This document shows, one piece after another, positions 30,937 through 42,507 of a stretch of DNA of 64,000 nucleotides. Below the pieces are notes generated by a model. The model saw only the letters and a program-made list of their open reading frames with translations, made no database searches and was not told the origin of the DNA. Positions within the stretch are counted from its first letter, which is position 1, and every line of letters starts with the position of its first letter. The translations under genes were made by a program, and so were the position numbers. The stretch is from Pseudoips prasinana (taxonomy: Eukaryota; Arthropoda; Insecta; Lepidoptera; Nolidae), in NCBI GenBank assembly GCA_951640165.1, contig OX621247.1, forward strand, positions 26,572,001-26,636,000, read 5' to 3'.

Positions 30937-31241
30937 TCAAAATACAAAATCAATATGTAGTGTTAATCCCGCTAATTGTCAGTTTAATCATGCCGGGATG
31001 CAATTTGCACCGCCCTCCCGCCCGCAAAAATGTGCACATGCAAGAAGGACAATATAAAAAAGCAAATTATCTTATTAAGCATGTAATTTCCTTTTTTATA
31101 TTGTCCTTCTTGCATGTGCACATACAAGACAGTATACTCAAGACAGTATACATTTTAGTTTTAGTTGTCAGTTTAATCATGCCGGCATGATTAAACTGAC
31201 AATAAGCGGAATTAACACTACATATTGATTTTGTATTTTGA
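30937..31241. repeat. Nested inverted-repeat element (305 bp)
   Basis: Outer arms 30937-30996 and 31182-31241 are reverse complements over about 60 bases ('caaaatacaaaatcaatatg'...). Inside, 31031-31060 and 31093-31123 form a second hairpin ('gtgcacatgcaagaaggaca'), and 31167-31200 a third. A related single-copy arrangement occurs at 56095-56490. Confidence 0.88.
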
Positions 31242-31484
31242 TGGTTATGGATTTCCGCAAAGTGACGCCTGATTCCATTACTTATGTTCCTTCTTTATTA
31301 TTAAAAAAATCCATATCCTAAGCAAAATACTGATTACACAACAATATAGTTATCACAAAATATTAAGATCTTAGCAGTAATCTAATTTCATGACGCATTG
31401 CTATTAATAAAAAGAGAATTATTTGTGAGAAGAAACTTGTTTCTAGTAGCCAAATACATTTCAGTTATGCTCGGGTAAATTTGA

Positions 31485-31681
<197 letters not shown>

Positions 31682-31717
31682 TTGATATGAAAATATTTAA
31701 TTGATGTTATGTTTTTA

Positions 31718-32008
31718 GGGTTCCGTACCCAAAGGGTAAAATGGGACCTTACTAAGACTTTGCTGTCTGTCTGTCTATCCGTCTGTCACCAGGCTGTATC
31801 GCATGAACCGTGATAGTAAAACAGTTGGAATTTTCACATATGATGTAGATATTTCTGTTGCCGCTATAATAACACATACTAAAATACTAAATAAAATATG
31901 TTTAAGGGGGCACCCATACAATAAACGTGAATTTTTTTGCTCGTTTTTATAGATAATGGTACGGAAGCCTTCGTGCGCGTATCCGACTCGCACTTGGCCG
32001 GTTTTTTT
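31718..32008 (+). repeat. 'gggttccgta...cacttggccgg' repeat, complete
   Basis: 'gggttccgtacccaaagggt', 'caccaggctgtatcgcatga', 'tttctgttgccgctataa', 'gactcgcacttggccggttt'. Supplies the empty site for the mariner at 27969. Confidence 0.85.
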
Positions 32009-32009
32009 A

Positions 32010-32216
32010 ATACATCGCTACATTAGTTAATTAATCCCTGTGTCGTGTGGGTACTTTACAAAAATTTTATTGACTTACAGAAAGTACATCCAGACTCAGA
32101 ACAACTACTTATTACTAACGGGCCACACATATAGTTGTTCTGTGTGGGAATCGGATCCGGGACACGAACTTGTGAGGCCTCTGCCTTAACCGCTGCGTCA
32201 CACGTGCAGCAAAAAA
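32010..32216 (-). repeat. SINE family A, full length, diverged
   Basis: The minus-strand head begins after a T-run at 32207; B-box-like 'gatccgattcccacac'. The tail 'cacacgacacagggattaat' is recognisable. Confidence 0.75.
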
Positions 32217-32867
32217 AAAACGAAAAGCATTTAAAAATTTACCTCTTTATGATTATAAATTGAGTACAATGGACAGTTTTATAGTTATGGTGATTTCCGA
32301 ACATCCAGGATTCAGCTAAGACATAATTGTTTTAATTTCGAAATAAGTATTCATGTAGTTTGATATGTAATCTGTCATTTTGTTAACTTGACTTATGTAA
32401 TCCAAAGGTAAAGAAAACTTAACTTAACTTGAAAACAATATCAAATTTAATATGAATTATACCTATTATTTGTTTGAAATTTTACATATAACTAACATTT
32501 CGCATGCCGTTCATCAGTAAAATAAATGAGACTAACCTCACCATTAAAAAGAAAATGAAATAAACGTTTCTAAGGTAAATTTACCTACTGAACAATTTGG
32601 ATAACATCAGTTGGCAAATAAGCAAACGAAATATTACGCTCATTAGTCTCGAATTATTAGGATATTGTAACTGGAATAAAATATGATTTCGCTATCAGTT
32701 ACTTTGATTTCCCTAATTGGATGCAATGGAATCTAAATGGTATTTGCGATTCCCGGAAATAATTAATGTTTTTTGAGTTATCTTGTACACGTGTATTTCT
32801 TTCAGTCGCTATTTATATTTAGGCTCATTTCTTACTAATTAATTTATTATATAATATTATACCGGAA
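32217..32867. other. No gene seen
   Basis: AT-rich, unassigned. Confidence 0.45.
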
Positions 32868-33015
32868 GACGCAGCGTGGGCAGGCCCCCTATAAGCGGGA
32901 CCGATGATCTAGTGCGGGTCGCTGGAAATCGCTGGATGCGGATAGCGCAAGACCGGCAACTGTGGAGAACTTTGTCCAGCTGTGGACGTCTTTCGGCTGA
33001 TATGATGATGATAAT
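32868..33015 (+). repeat. RTE-like retroelement, 3' end of ORF and tail
   Basis: Encodes GRPP...DDL and RVAGNRWMRIAQDRQLW, the C-terminal pattern of RTE-like RT proteins, then 'ggacgtctttcggctgatat' and ATG repeats. Only the last about 150 bases are present. Confidence 0.75.
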
Positions 33016-33024
33016 ATTAATACC

Positions 33025-33255
33025 TGTGAAGTTCCGGTAATCGCGGTTCCATTTGGTGTTTTTTTTAAAGACTGGAATTGAACCTTTTCGTCGCGGGGAA
33101 CTTTACAAAGTTTTTCAAGCCAATTAGGTTTGCGATATACTTACAGTTTTCTAATGATTTTAATCGGTAGGTACCGACAGATTTACGTAACCCCCGTAAC
33201 ACGGAGATGTTCCGGTAATCGCGGTTCGAATTGGGGTTTCTTTTTTGAAAGAACT
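33025..33255. repeat. Short direct repeat pair
   Basis: 'gttccggtaatcgcggttc' occurs at about 33030 and 33208, followed by related T-rich sequence; a local duplication of about 180 bp spacing. Confidence 0.6.
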
Positions 33256-33326
33256 TGGTTGTTTTTTTTTAAAACGCTTTGGAGGTGAATCCCTTTTCCT
33301 GACGAACTTTTCAAACATATAAGGGA

Positions 33327-33420
33327 GTTGTTCAACCCGCCCATTAGGCCCCCAATTCAGGGAGACGCTCAAATATTAAACCATTTTGACGGTCAGCCAT
33401 CTATTGACTGACCACGTGGC
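33327..33420 (-). repeat. 5S-derived SINE fragment
   Basis: 'gttcaacccgcccattaggc', 'agacgctcaaatattaaacc' and 'tgacggtcagccatct' are the reverse of the family C body. Confidence 0.7.
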
Positions 33421-33734
33421 TACACCGAATAATTACGGACCCAATGGCATTCTTGTACGGACCGGTGTGAGTAACTGGCTATAGGTAATCGTCTCGGCTA
33501 TATCGGTCCCCTAGTAGGTACTTCAACTAAATATGACACGTTACCTTGTGCCTTTCTCTATTTTTTATTTTAAATTAGTTCACTTAGTTGGATTCATTTA
33601 TTTGATATCAGGTTTAGCAGACATCGGTCACGAATTAAGTTTGTTTTTAAAACCATTTTGCTTTTTTAAAAACCTTTATTTTTAGGTAACGTGAAACTCA
33701 TGGGCCCTTCAAACAAGAAGTGATTAAGGTACAA

Positions 33735-33870
33735 AATGCGCAAATGCGCAAGAGATGCCCCTGGATTTGCAAATGTCCATAGGCTACTGCAAAGAGTATA
33801 ATAATAAACTGGGAGGGCTACTGTGCCCGCTTACCACTAGGCGGGCCGAATACTTCTTGTTAAGTTATTT
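33735..33870 (+). repeat. Dispersed repeat J, copy 1
   Basis: 'gatgcccctggatttgcaaa', 'tccataggctact' and 'taggcgggccgaat'. Further copies at 43867 (plus), 51950 and 58248 (minus). Confidence 0.65.
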
Positions 33871-34239
33871 CAATAAAAAGATCCTATCCTATGTATAATT
33901 GATGATTTTTTCTACAATATGTACAATAAGAAGTGTTATCTACTTTTACAAATTGTAACATAAATAGCGGGCTTAACTTAAACTGCCTTATTTGCCTATG
34001 GAACTGAACTACGTGTAGCGCCAACATACAAAATACTCGAAAATACGATTTAATTTCCCACGCAAGAATAATCATCAGCCGATGCATATTGTATGGGTAC
34101 ATCATTTTCATTTTAATTACACATACTGCTTTTTTTATTATTACTAACAGTTTTATTAACTATGGATTCCGGTCCGAAATCAACGAATTTTATTTTTATT
34201 TTATTTATTAGTTTCATGGGTAGATACACAACTTGTATA

Positions 34240-34840
34240 CAAACCGCAAAAAGCTCCCCAAGTTCCTCGTTTTTTCATGGATTTATCTAGAATATCCCAG
34301 TGGATAATTACTACGTCAGTATACCAGTTAAATGGGCAAGAGTATTAAAAGGTTCCCGCAAACTTTAATACCCACACCCCGCAGACTTAATACAAACCAC
34401 CAGTGAAAAAAAAGCTTACGAAATCCGTAAATTATTAGTAACATCATGTAATAAAAAAAAAAATTATAATTAAATTTACAATTCCTCATGAATGCGTAGA
34501 GGTCTTAAATTGAAATTCATATCAAATACTGAGGTCTATAATACCTTTAAGCTGTACTACAGGTTTATACAGAACCATCGTTGCGCGAGGCCGACTCGCT
34601 CTTGGCCGCTTATTCAGGGTTAATCCAGAATATCCCCGTGGCAAATAACTATGTCAGTAAACCAGTCTGATGGCAAGAAAAACAAAACTACACCAAGACA
34701 AGCAGAACAAATTCACCGGCGTGTTTCTTTTAAAAATGTAGGATCTCGTACAGTATTAAAAGGTTCCCGCAAACTTTAATACCCCACATCCCGCAGACTT
34801 AATACAAACCACCAGTGAAAAGAAAGCTTACGAAATTGTG
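34240..34840 (+). repeat. Local direct duplication of about 170 bp
   Basis: 'attaaaaggttcccgcaaac' to 'accaccagtgaaaa' occurs at 34345-34412 and 34753-34820, with 'agaatatccc-gtgg' upstream in both. A fragment ending 'actcgctcttggccgc' lies between (34545-34612). Confidence 0.8.
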
Positions 34841-35711
34841 GAACGAGGTAGTAACAATTTTATAAGAACAAATAAATGCATCTACGATGCCGCAGGGCAT
34901 AAAGCACCTTCATAAAATGAAACTGCTTTTAGGGTTAAATTTTTATTTTAAACATAGAAAGGGATTTTGATGGCCCTCCCACGTCGTTCAAGGGCGTTAT
35001 CTTTAGATTTAAGACTGCGTGCAATAATAACACGCGATGGTAATGGTGATTCACAAGGGCGTGAAGAATATCCTTGATTTACTGGTGAAATGGTGACACC
35101 GTCGTAAATTATTATGATTTGCGTTATTAATGAGCGCGTTTGAAGCAAATGGGACTTGAGGGGTTTTGATCTCTGGCGCCTGTTGATGCATTTATTGTCA
35201 TGTGCAATTTACGTGATCAAAGTTAAATGTAGTGGTGGGGACAGTATACAGTTACCTGCTTCTGATTGGTTTATTATGGAGCTATATATAAAGTGGGCCG
35301 AGAGTGTCTATAAGAGAAAATTTTAAGGGTTGTGGATATGTTGAGCGTGTGCAAAAGATTTTCTTCTTTTGCAACCGAAATCGGTAACATTGATTGAAAA
35401 TGTAAACAATAGAAAAGTTATGTTTGCACTTGTGCACTAAAGTACCTATGACCCGCGCAGATGACTAGTATTCATTGTGACTGGACGCCATGACCATAGC
35501 CAGGAGGATATTTTAATCATAAAGATTTTACTATCTTCAGAGTTTAAAGAATTAAGCTCACCTATATACAGTCACATCTATAGTCATATCTACGACAGAA
35601 GAAAATGATTAAAAACGGATATAAAATATTAATTATCGTAAATTGCGTCAGAATAGGGTGGGTGGCGGTGAAGTAAAAGTGCGTGAGTGTTAAGTGTATA
35701 AATATTAGCTG
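34841..35711. other. No gene seen
   Basis: Random frames only. Confidence 0.45.
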
Positions 35712-35855
35712 ATGATGTCAAAGGCGTCCCCCAAAGATATCCACGATTGCCGGTCTTGCGCTATCCGCATCCAGCGATTTCCAGCAATCCTCATAAGATC
35801 ATCGCTCCATCTTGTGGGGGGCCTGCCCGCGCTACGTCTTCCAGTTCGTGGTAGC
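35712..35855 (-). repeat. RTE-like retroelement, 3' end
   Basis: Reverse complement of 32868-33015: 'ccggtcttgcgctatccgca', 'ccagcgatttccagc', 'tgtggggggcctgcccgc'. Confidence 0.75.
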
Positions 35856-35955
35856 TAGTGATACTGCCGCCCAATTTACATGATCATTCACAAACCCAAA
35901 CCTCGCGTCTGATTATGATCATCTACTTTTTCCGTTGACTGTACATGATTATTTC

Positions 35956-35998
35956 ACACATTTAAGAAACATGTTACTACCATGTTTCTTAAATGTGT
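35956..35998. repeat. Small perfect hairpin
   Basis: 'acacatttaagaaacatg' and its exact complement are separated by seven bases. Confidence 0.9.
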
Positions 35999-36939
35999 TT
36001 TTCTATGTGCAATGAAGAATAAGAATAATATACAACGTGTAACAGAAAGAATGAACGTAACTTAAGGGGCATATACGGTCTCCTTAAGCCTACCTATACA
36101 CAAAATCTCATACCGAAATACCATCATTTTAATCTTGATCGTGAAATAATATACCATTCAATATATCGACAAGTATTTTTATCGATATAACGAACATCCG
36201 TACTAACACAGCACAGCTGATTCTGATTTACGCTAGAAATTGTTTGACATACCTCTGTGTTTCTATGCACGCCTGGTAGTTTGATTCCGATTGCACTCAC
36301 TACACATATTTTGTTTTATTTTCGAGTTATGTTTTTATTTATAGCACTGCTGAATAGCTATTGGATACTTTACATCGTATAAGTACGTGATACACAAACA
36401 CATTACGAGAATCTTTTTATAGTTTAACTTCTAGTTGAAGTTGTTTTCAGTACTGATGGAAGAATTTCATTATTTCACGTTCACTAAAATGTGCACTGAC
36501 ACCGAAAGCTTGACTCTAAGACTTGCCAACTAACACGAGTCTCTCTCATGTACAACATATTCATAGAATCGTAAAGCTTTCATGTTTCTTAGTTATAAAG
36601 AGGCGTGGCCTCCATCGCGACACTGTACCCTTCACGACATAGGTTCCTCGTAATTAAGAGGCCTTAAATTCTGCGACCTATGAATCCTCATCATCACAAA
36701 GTGCACGTCTGAGGCTATTCTTTCATAGATGAATGCACGAAATGTTCAAAATTATTACGATCACTAAACGACATAGTTAAGGATTTCGCGGAACACTTTA
36801 CTCATTACTAAACGACATTTTAGACGATTTAGTAACTAAACACGACCTAAATAGACAACAGTTTACGAACAACTGATGATTTTAATATTTTTATTAAATA
36901 AATGAAATTGCACAATATTTGATGAATTTGGCGGCTTTC

Positions 36940-37175
36940 ATCGAACGCGGCCCCTTTGGCGGCGTCTTTGAGTCCGCTCAAAAGAGCCGCCTAGGTATCT
37001 ACGACGCGCGCGGCTCGCTTCCATGAATATTAAAAGATATTTAACCGTTTATTATTTACCTATATCAACTCTTTGATTTTGCCGCCATATTAGTGTAACT
37101 TTGGATATAATCAAGACGGAATTTGAAATGTCCTCTACTGTTCATATGAGCCTAGTACATTATTCATATTTTTTT
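36940..37175 (+). repeat. Direct repeat X, left copy
   Basis: Matches 38275-38495: a GC-rich hairpin 'ggcggc...gccgcc', 'gaatattaaaagatatttaa', 'tattatttacctatatcaa', 'gcctagtacattattcatat'. Confidence 0.85.
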
Positions 37176-37261
37176 ATTTGTATGTATTGTATGAATGATT
37201 AATATTTCGTAACAGGAAACCTTTAAAATTTAAAGTGTACCACTCTAAATTTTAAAGGTGG

Positions 37262-38262
37262 AATTGAAAGTGCCCCTGCACTTTCTATTCCATCACTCTC
37301 ATGATCCGATGGGACGACTAGCGATACGACCGGAAAGATTGTACGTGCTCTCCGAGGCATGGGGGTGTAATATCGTCAACTCCCAGACTTCGGGCTGATA
37401 CTGAGAAATTTCTTTTTACGGAAAAATCCCATAATCACTTTTTGGTCCGACCCGGGAATTGAACCCAGGACTTCATTATTCCCATAATCACTTTTTGGCC
37501 CGACCCGGGATTTGAACCCAGGACTTCATTATTCCCATAATCACTTTTTGGCCTGACCCGGGATTTGAACCCAGGACTTCATTATTCCCATAATCACTTT
37601 TTGGCCCGACCCGGGAATTGAACCCAGGACTTCATTATTCCCATAAACACTTTTTGGCCCGACCCGGGAATTGAACCCAGGACTTCATTATTCCCATAAT
37701 CACTTTTTGGCCCGACCCGGGATTTGAACCTAGGACTTCATTATTCCCATAATCACTTTTTGGCCCGACCCGGGAATTGAACCCAGGACTTCATTATTCC
37801 CATAATCACTTTTTGTCCCGACCCGGGAATTGAACCCAGGACTTCATTATTCCCATAATCACTTTTTGGCCTGACCCGGGAATTGAACCCAGGACTTCAT
37901 TATTCCCATAATCACTTTTTGGCCTGACCCGGGAATTGAACCCAGGACTTCATTATTCCCATAATCACTTTTTGGCCCGACCCGGGATTTGAACCCAGGA
38001 CTTCATTATTCCCATAATCACTTTTTGGCCCGACCCGGGAATTGAACCCCGGACTTCATTATTCCCATAATCACTTTTTGGCCCGACCCGGGAATTGAAC
38101 CCAGGACTTCATTATTCCCATAATCACTTTTTGGCCCGACCCGGGAATTGAACCCAGGACTTCATTATTCCCATAATCACTTTTTGGCCCGACCCGGGAT
38201 TTGAACCCAGGACTTTATTATCTGCAGTTGAACACGCTACCGCTAGACCAATGAGTTATACA
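37262..38262 (-). repeat. tRNA-derived SINE (family L) with amplified head
   Basis: Reads leftward. The tRNA-like head at 38262-38190 has A-box-like 'tggtctagcggtagcgtg' and B box 'gggttcaaatcccggg'. Then come fourteen further repeats of the B-box end, then the SINE body at 37420-37262 ('cctcggagagcacgtacaat', 'cgtcccatcggatcatgaga'). Confidence 0.8.
37428..38222 (-). repeat. 53-bp minisatellite, 15 units, each with a Pol III B box
   Basis: The unit start 'cccataatcacttttt' recurs at 37428, 37481, 37534 and every 53 bases to 38170, with no length change. Units differ by a few substitutions (for example 'gggaattg' versus 'gggatttg'). On the minus strand each unit has 'gggttcaattcccggg', matching the RNA polymerase III B box. 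Only the outermost unit (right end) is attached to an A box. No spacers, so it is not a CRISPR array. Confidence 0.95.
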
Positions 38263-38274
38263 CGAACACATTCA

Positions 38275-38495
38275 AATGGCGCGGCGCGCGGTGGCGGCAT
38301 CTTTGACTCTCTCAAAGGCGCCGCCACGCGCGGGGCCCGCTTTGATGAATATTAAAAAATATTTAACCATTTATTATTTACCTACATCAATCCTTTGTAT
38401 TCGCCGCCGTATTAGAGTTCCTTGCGACAAAATCAGGACGGAATTCGAAATGTCCCCTAATGTTCATATGTGCCTAGTACATTATTCATATTTTT
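38275..38495 (+). repeat. Direct repeat X, right copy
   Basis: See 36940-37175. 'gatgaatattaaaaaatatt', 'tattatttacctacatcaa', 'gcctagtacattattcatat'. Confidence 0.85.
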
Positions 38496-39093
38496 TCGTA
38501 ATTTATCAGTAGTCGTACCGCGTGTGTTTATCTGGTTAGTTTGTATTAAAAATTAAGTACCTATTCGTTTCCAGCCAGATTAAATTCACATACTGAAAGA
38601 AAAATTTAATATTCTTACTATTTAACACACAAAAAAATATCTGCAGTTACATAAGTCAATTAAATTATTTATTTCTCCTAGATCCAACATCTTGCGGAAT
38701 ATCATTTTAAATTAAATTCATTGATTTTTCCTAGTTATCAAATTTATATGAATTTAGAGCAAAAATTCAGTTAAACATTTGATTGAATCTTAAAATAAAC
38801 ACGTGTAATAAATTATGTGACTGTACAGAACCACACTTTTTATTTACAGTCTAAGTAGTAGGTACCCAAAGAGTTCTCGGTAAGGTTCATTACCCTTGCG
38901 GCTGAGTTTTGCTTAGTGTTGTTCATAACGTCGGTAATCTTACTTGTTGATTTAGGTTGTCGATATAAAAATAAATTACTAGTTGAATAAAAAAATGATT
39001 ATTTCTGTTTGAAGTTTCGTCCATAGGTAGCCGTCCTGATACCCTATAACCCCCTTAAGTTACGTTCACACTTTCTGTTACACGTTGTATATA

Positions 39094-40880
39094 TACTTAC
39101 CTATTTGCGTAACGGTGCCTTATGCCCAATCTCTGGAATTCCGGGAGACATTAGCATCTACGTTCAAACAAGTAATTACATGTACATCAGCATAATGTTC
39201 CCTCAGTGACACCTCCGGGTAATGTTCATATTAATTCAACAATAATGGCTATTAGTTTGGGGACCTGCCATGTTGGAGAAAATAATCGCTTATACTGATG
39301 CGCAATCTCAATCAAATTATTACAGCATCCCGCTTGTTATTTTTTCGCGAATATTAAGCAAAGATAAATAAAAAAAATTATAAGCTGAAATTCTTCCCCG
39401 AAGATCATCATTTGCGGGGATATGCCATAATTGTCACGTTTGTCACACGGGTTATACGGATGAAAAGTAAAAAAATACAAAATCAATTCACAAAAAACAG
39501 AGAAATCGAATCGAATCAAATATACAAAAACAAAAATATAGGATACCATAACCCTAAGAACAATACTTACGGCGGCACAACACCGGCGTTGCAATGTGTG
39601 TAAAATACTACATATAAACCGCCATCTTACCTTATGAAGTAAAAGTAGGGCAGTTAAAAGCCCGGGACACTTACCATCTGTCCTCCGGTAATTCATCGAC
39701 CCCTGGTCCACCTGCTTCCCGTCAGGGTATATGGGATTGTTTGATGTATCTTATTCGAGTTATAAAAGACTCCACAGTCCACTTTTACGGGAATGGAGTT
39801 AGATAATTGTGAACATTGAAATGAACATGTTTTTTGGGAACGAAAGAAATTAGTTCGTATGGGTTTTCTTAAAAATAATTATAATTATATGAAGTTTATA
39901 GAGACTCTATTTTCACTGCTTCACCTTATGCGAATTAAGGCAAAAGCCATTTAGAAAAAAAAAAATCAAATTTAACAATAACTTAATATAAGCTAGCTAA
40001 GTAACTAAGTGATTTCAATTATAAATTAAATGTTTATGTTTTCATACAATCCTAAGTAAATAATTATGTATACTTAACTATATTATACTACAAAAATGAT
40101 CTGATTATTTACAGCTGCTTTTTTAATTTCTACGTGACTAAAAACTTATTTTATTTTACATTTTATAATTTATTTTAAACTTAGTATCATGCGCATGGGC
40201 CGTTACTGTTGGGTGAAGAATAAAGATACATGAGACGGTCGATTTTAGACACATTTAGTTTTGTTTTGTACACAACGTTGTATAAAATAGTATACATTCG
40301 CATTCATTTAGTTCACATTACCAATTCTACAAGTACTTACCTACCTACCTATCATAGGCGAACATTAAAGACAGATTATTTTCGTTTCTTCTGTCTAAAA
40401 GGCGGGTGACATTTTAGGTAGCATAATAAATTCATCGAAGGATCACCCTTTAAAAGCCCGTCCAATTTTACCCTAAGGATCCTTTTCCAATTTTTTGATA
40501 AACGGTCCGCCTGAGCGAGCCGCTGTATGGGAGGGTACCAGGTTTTTGATAATATCTCGTCACACGACATATTTGTATGTGATATGGGCAAGTTGAGCCG
40601 GCTCGATATACCCTTGATACGTCGGATAGACGTATGTTGGACAGACGATAAAGCGCAGACAAATTTTAAGTATTGCTTTTATCGTGATAGAGGGCTTTGG
40701 GATGAAAAGATTACAGCTTCTAGTTCTGGACTGTTGCTATGTTGGTTTTCTTTTGTTTTCTTTCTTCTACTATTATTAAATGAAGATTTGAGTCTTTTTT
40801 GCTTGTAGATAATGGAATTCATGAAAAATAGTATCATTGAGTAATCCTCACGCTCATCGAGTAATGTAGGATGAAAAGTA
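39094..40880. other. No gene recognised
   Basis: A short repeat E trace lies at 39417-39470, and 40090-40150 matches 11060-11120. Frames of 60-124 codons here are AT-rich and show no motif. Confidence 0.45.
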
Positions 40881-41016
40881 CAGACGCCAGCACATCAAGC
40901 TACCCCAATCTGTCAAATGTCCCCAATTAAAAGTAAACCTTATGGTTATGTGATAAAGTTGAAAATCTATAAACAAAAATATGACAGAGTGGGGTAGCTG
41001 GACGTGCTGGCGTCAG
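40881..41016 (+). mobile_element. 135-bp TA-MITE, copy 5
   Basis: Ends 'cagacgccagcac' and 'gtgctggcgtcag' are flanked by TA. Interior 'ccccaattaaaagtaaacct'. Confidence 0.94.
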
Positions 41017-41650
41017 TACATATTTAAAAAAACATGCGTGCCAGTCTTTGGGGACTGCCGGTTTCCATATGTTTTTGAAAAACGGTGCGGTCATAAGGAA
41101 AAACTATTAATCTATTTACACTAATAATAATGTCAGAATGTCCGGTCGATCTGGATGATCCGGTCTATAGGTCACACAAATATTTGCCCAATGCGGGAAT
41201 AGAACTTTGTGAATACCATGCCATAGTCACGCATTAAACATACGTTGCAGTTGCACGCGATGTATATTTAAATCCCAAACGCTTTAAATATACGCCGCCT
41301 GCAACTGCACTTTAACTTTCAAATGAAGCCATTTATTTTTCATAACAATAGCTCCAAAGTTCCAATCCCATAAACTATCAAAACTTTAAATAGGAAAGTC
41401 GAGAAAATCGCGGTTCTTTTTCATATAGGCAATAAATATTATTAGATAAATATGTATCATTGTCCCGTGTCACGGCTGTTTCGGATATAGTTTGGGGAGG
41501 AATTCAAATAGTTTGCGAGTGGCAAAGGGCTTGAGACGGCTTTGAGCTTTCAAAGAAATGATCGCCTTTTATGTTACGTGCCGATACATCGTTACGCCTT
41601 GTTTTGATATCATATATTTTTGTCTTTGATACACGCGCGAGCGTGATCTG
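41017..41650. other. No gene seen
   Basis: A decayed SINE head may lie at 41150-41230 ('ggtcacacaaatatttgccc'). Confidence 0.4.
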
Positions 41651-41920
41651 TAACGAGTCATGTCAAAATATCTTTGCGTACCTTTTTGGTGCTATATGTT
41701 TGAAGCCTCTATCCATGTGTAGGCTAGGCTCGCAAGCAGTTAAACCGATTTAAAAAGAAATAACAAGTCGTGACAAAATATCTTTGCGTACCTTTTCGGT
41801 GTTATTTGTTTGAAGCCTGTATCCGTCTGTAGGCTAGGCTCGTAAGCAGTTACACCGATTTAAAAAGAAATAACGAGTCGTGACAAAATATCTTTGCGTA
41901 CCTTTTGGTCTAAGTTTGAA
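41651..41920 (+). repeat. 110-bp tandem repeat, about 2.3 copies
   Basis: 'caaaatatctttgcgtacct' recurs at 41664, 41774 and 41884. Intervening 'gtaggctaggctcg' and 'accgatttaaaaagaaataa' are present in both full units. Confidence 0.92.
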
Positions 41921-42244
41921 GTCTATAGTTTGGGGTCCAAGCTCCCAGGTGGATGCACTGATTTATATACCATTTCATATCAGATATCTAAACTACAAAC
42001 AAACTTAGGAAAATACTTTTTTGTTCGGGATGATATGATTCTGTTTAAGACATCAGATATGTGTCAGGGTAAGGCACGTCGAATTCGGTTCAGCCGTTTC
42101 GAAGATTAATCAAAATAACAAATTCGCATGAAAATTACAAATGCGTAAACTAAGTTCTGAATATCTAAATAAATACGAAAATGTCTGTGACTCTAGAATG
42201 TTAATGGAAATAATATATGAATACACGATTTTATGCAAGGTATG

Positions 42245-42305
42245 ATCATCATCATTATATCAGCCAAAAGACGCCTCCTGCTGGACCAAGGCCTCTTCCA
42301 AAGAT
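42245..42305 (-). repeat. RTE-like 3' tail
   Basis: 'gatcatcatcattatatcag' and 'ggaccaaggcctcttccaaa'. Confidence 0.6.
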
Positions 42306-42357
42306 AAACACTTCTCCATATTTCCCCGTCTTGACATGTTACTATATACTAATACTT

Positions 42358-42507
42358 ATTTCAGTGGCCATAAGACTATATAAAAGACTACCAGTAGAAA
42401 TCCAAAATCTTACAGCAAACCGTTTCAAAACCGCTCTATTTCAATGGCTTACTGATAGATGTTTCTATTCCCTTGCAAAATATTTTAAATATAAGATATT
42501 TAAATAG
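42358..42507 (+). pseudogene. C-terminal remnant of a Jockey-like reverse transcriptase
   Basis: Encodes VAIRLYKRLPVEIQNLTANR then FKTALFQWL, ending in a stop at 42505-42507. This is the C-terminal pattern of Jockey/CR1 proteins (compare FYNKLPNDIREL at about 897-932). It belongs to a different family from the element at 1-1232. Confidence 0.7.

Larger units (their letters stand above)
36029..39093. mobile_element. About 3.06-kb element with about 95-bp inverted ends
   Basis: The left end ('tatacaacgtgtaacagaaa', 'tgaacgtaacttaagggg') is inverted at the right end (39093 back to about 38999). Homology weakens inward but extends to 'ctacctat'. No transposase frame is present. Inside are two direct copies of about 240 bp (36940-37175 and 38275-38495) and, between them, a SINE carrying the 53-bp array. 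Target duplication is unclear ('tata' on both sides). I infer a non-autonomous DNA transposon or its remains. Confidence 0.6.

Noticed and set aside
37428..38222. CRISPR-like regular repeats
   Set aside because: Units abut with no spacers and derive from a tRNA-like SINE; the genome is an insect's.
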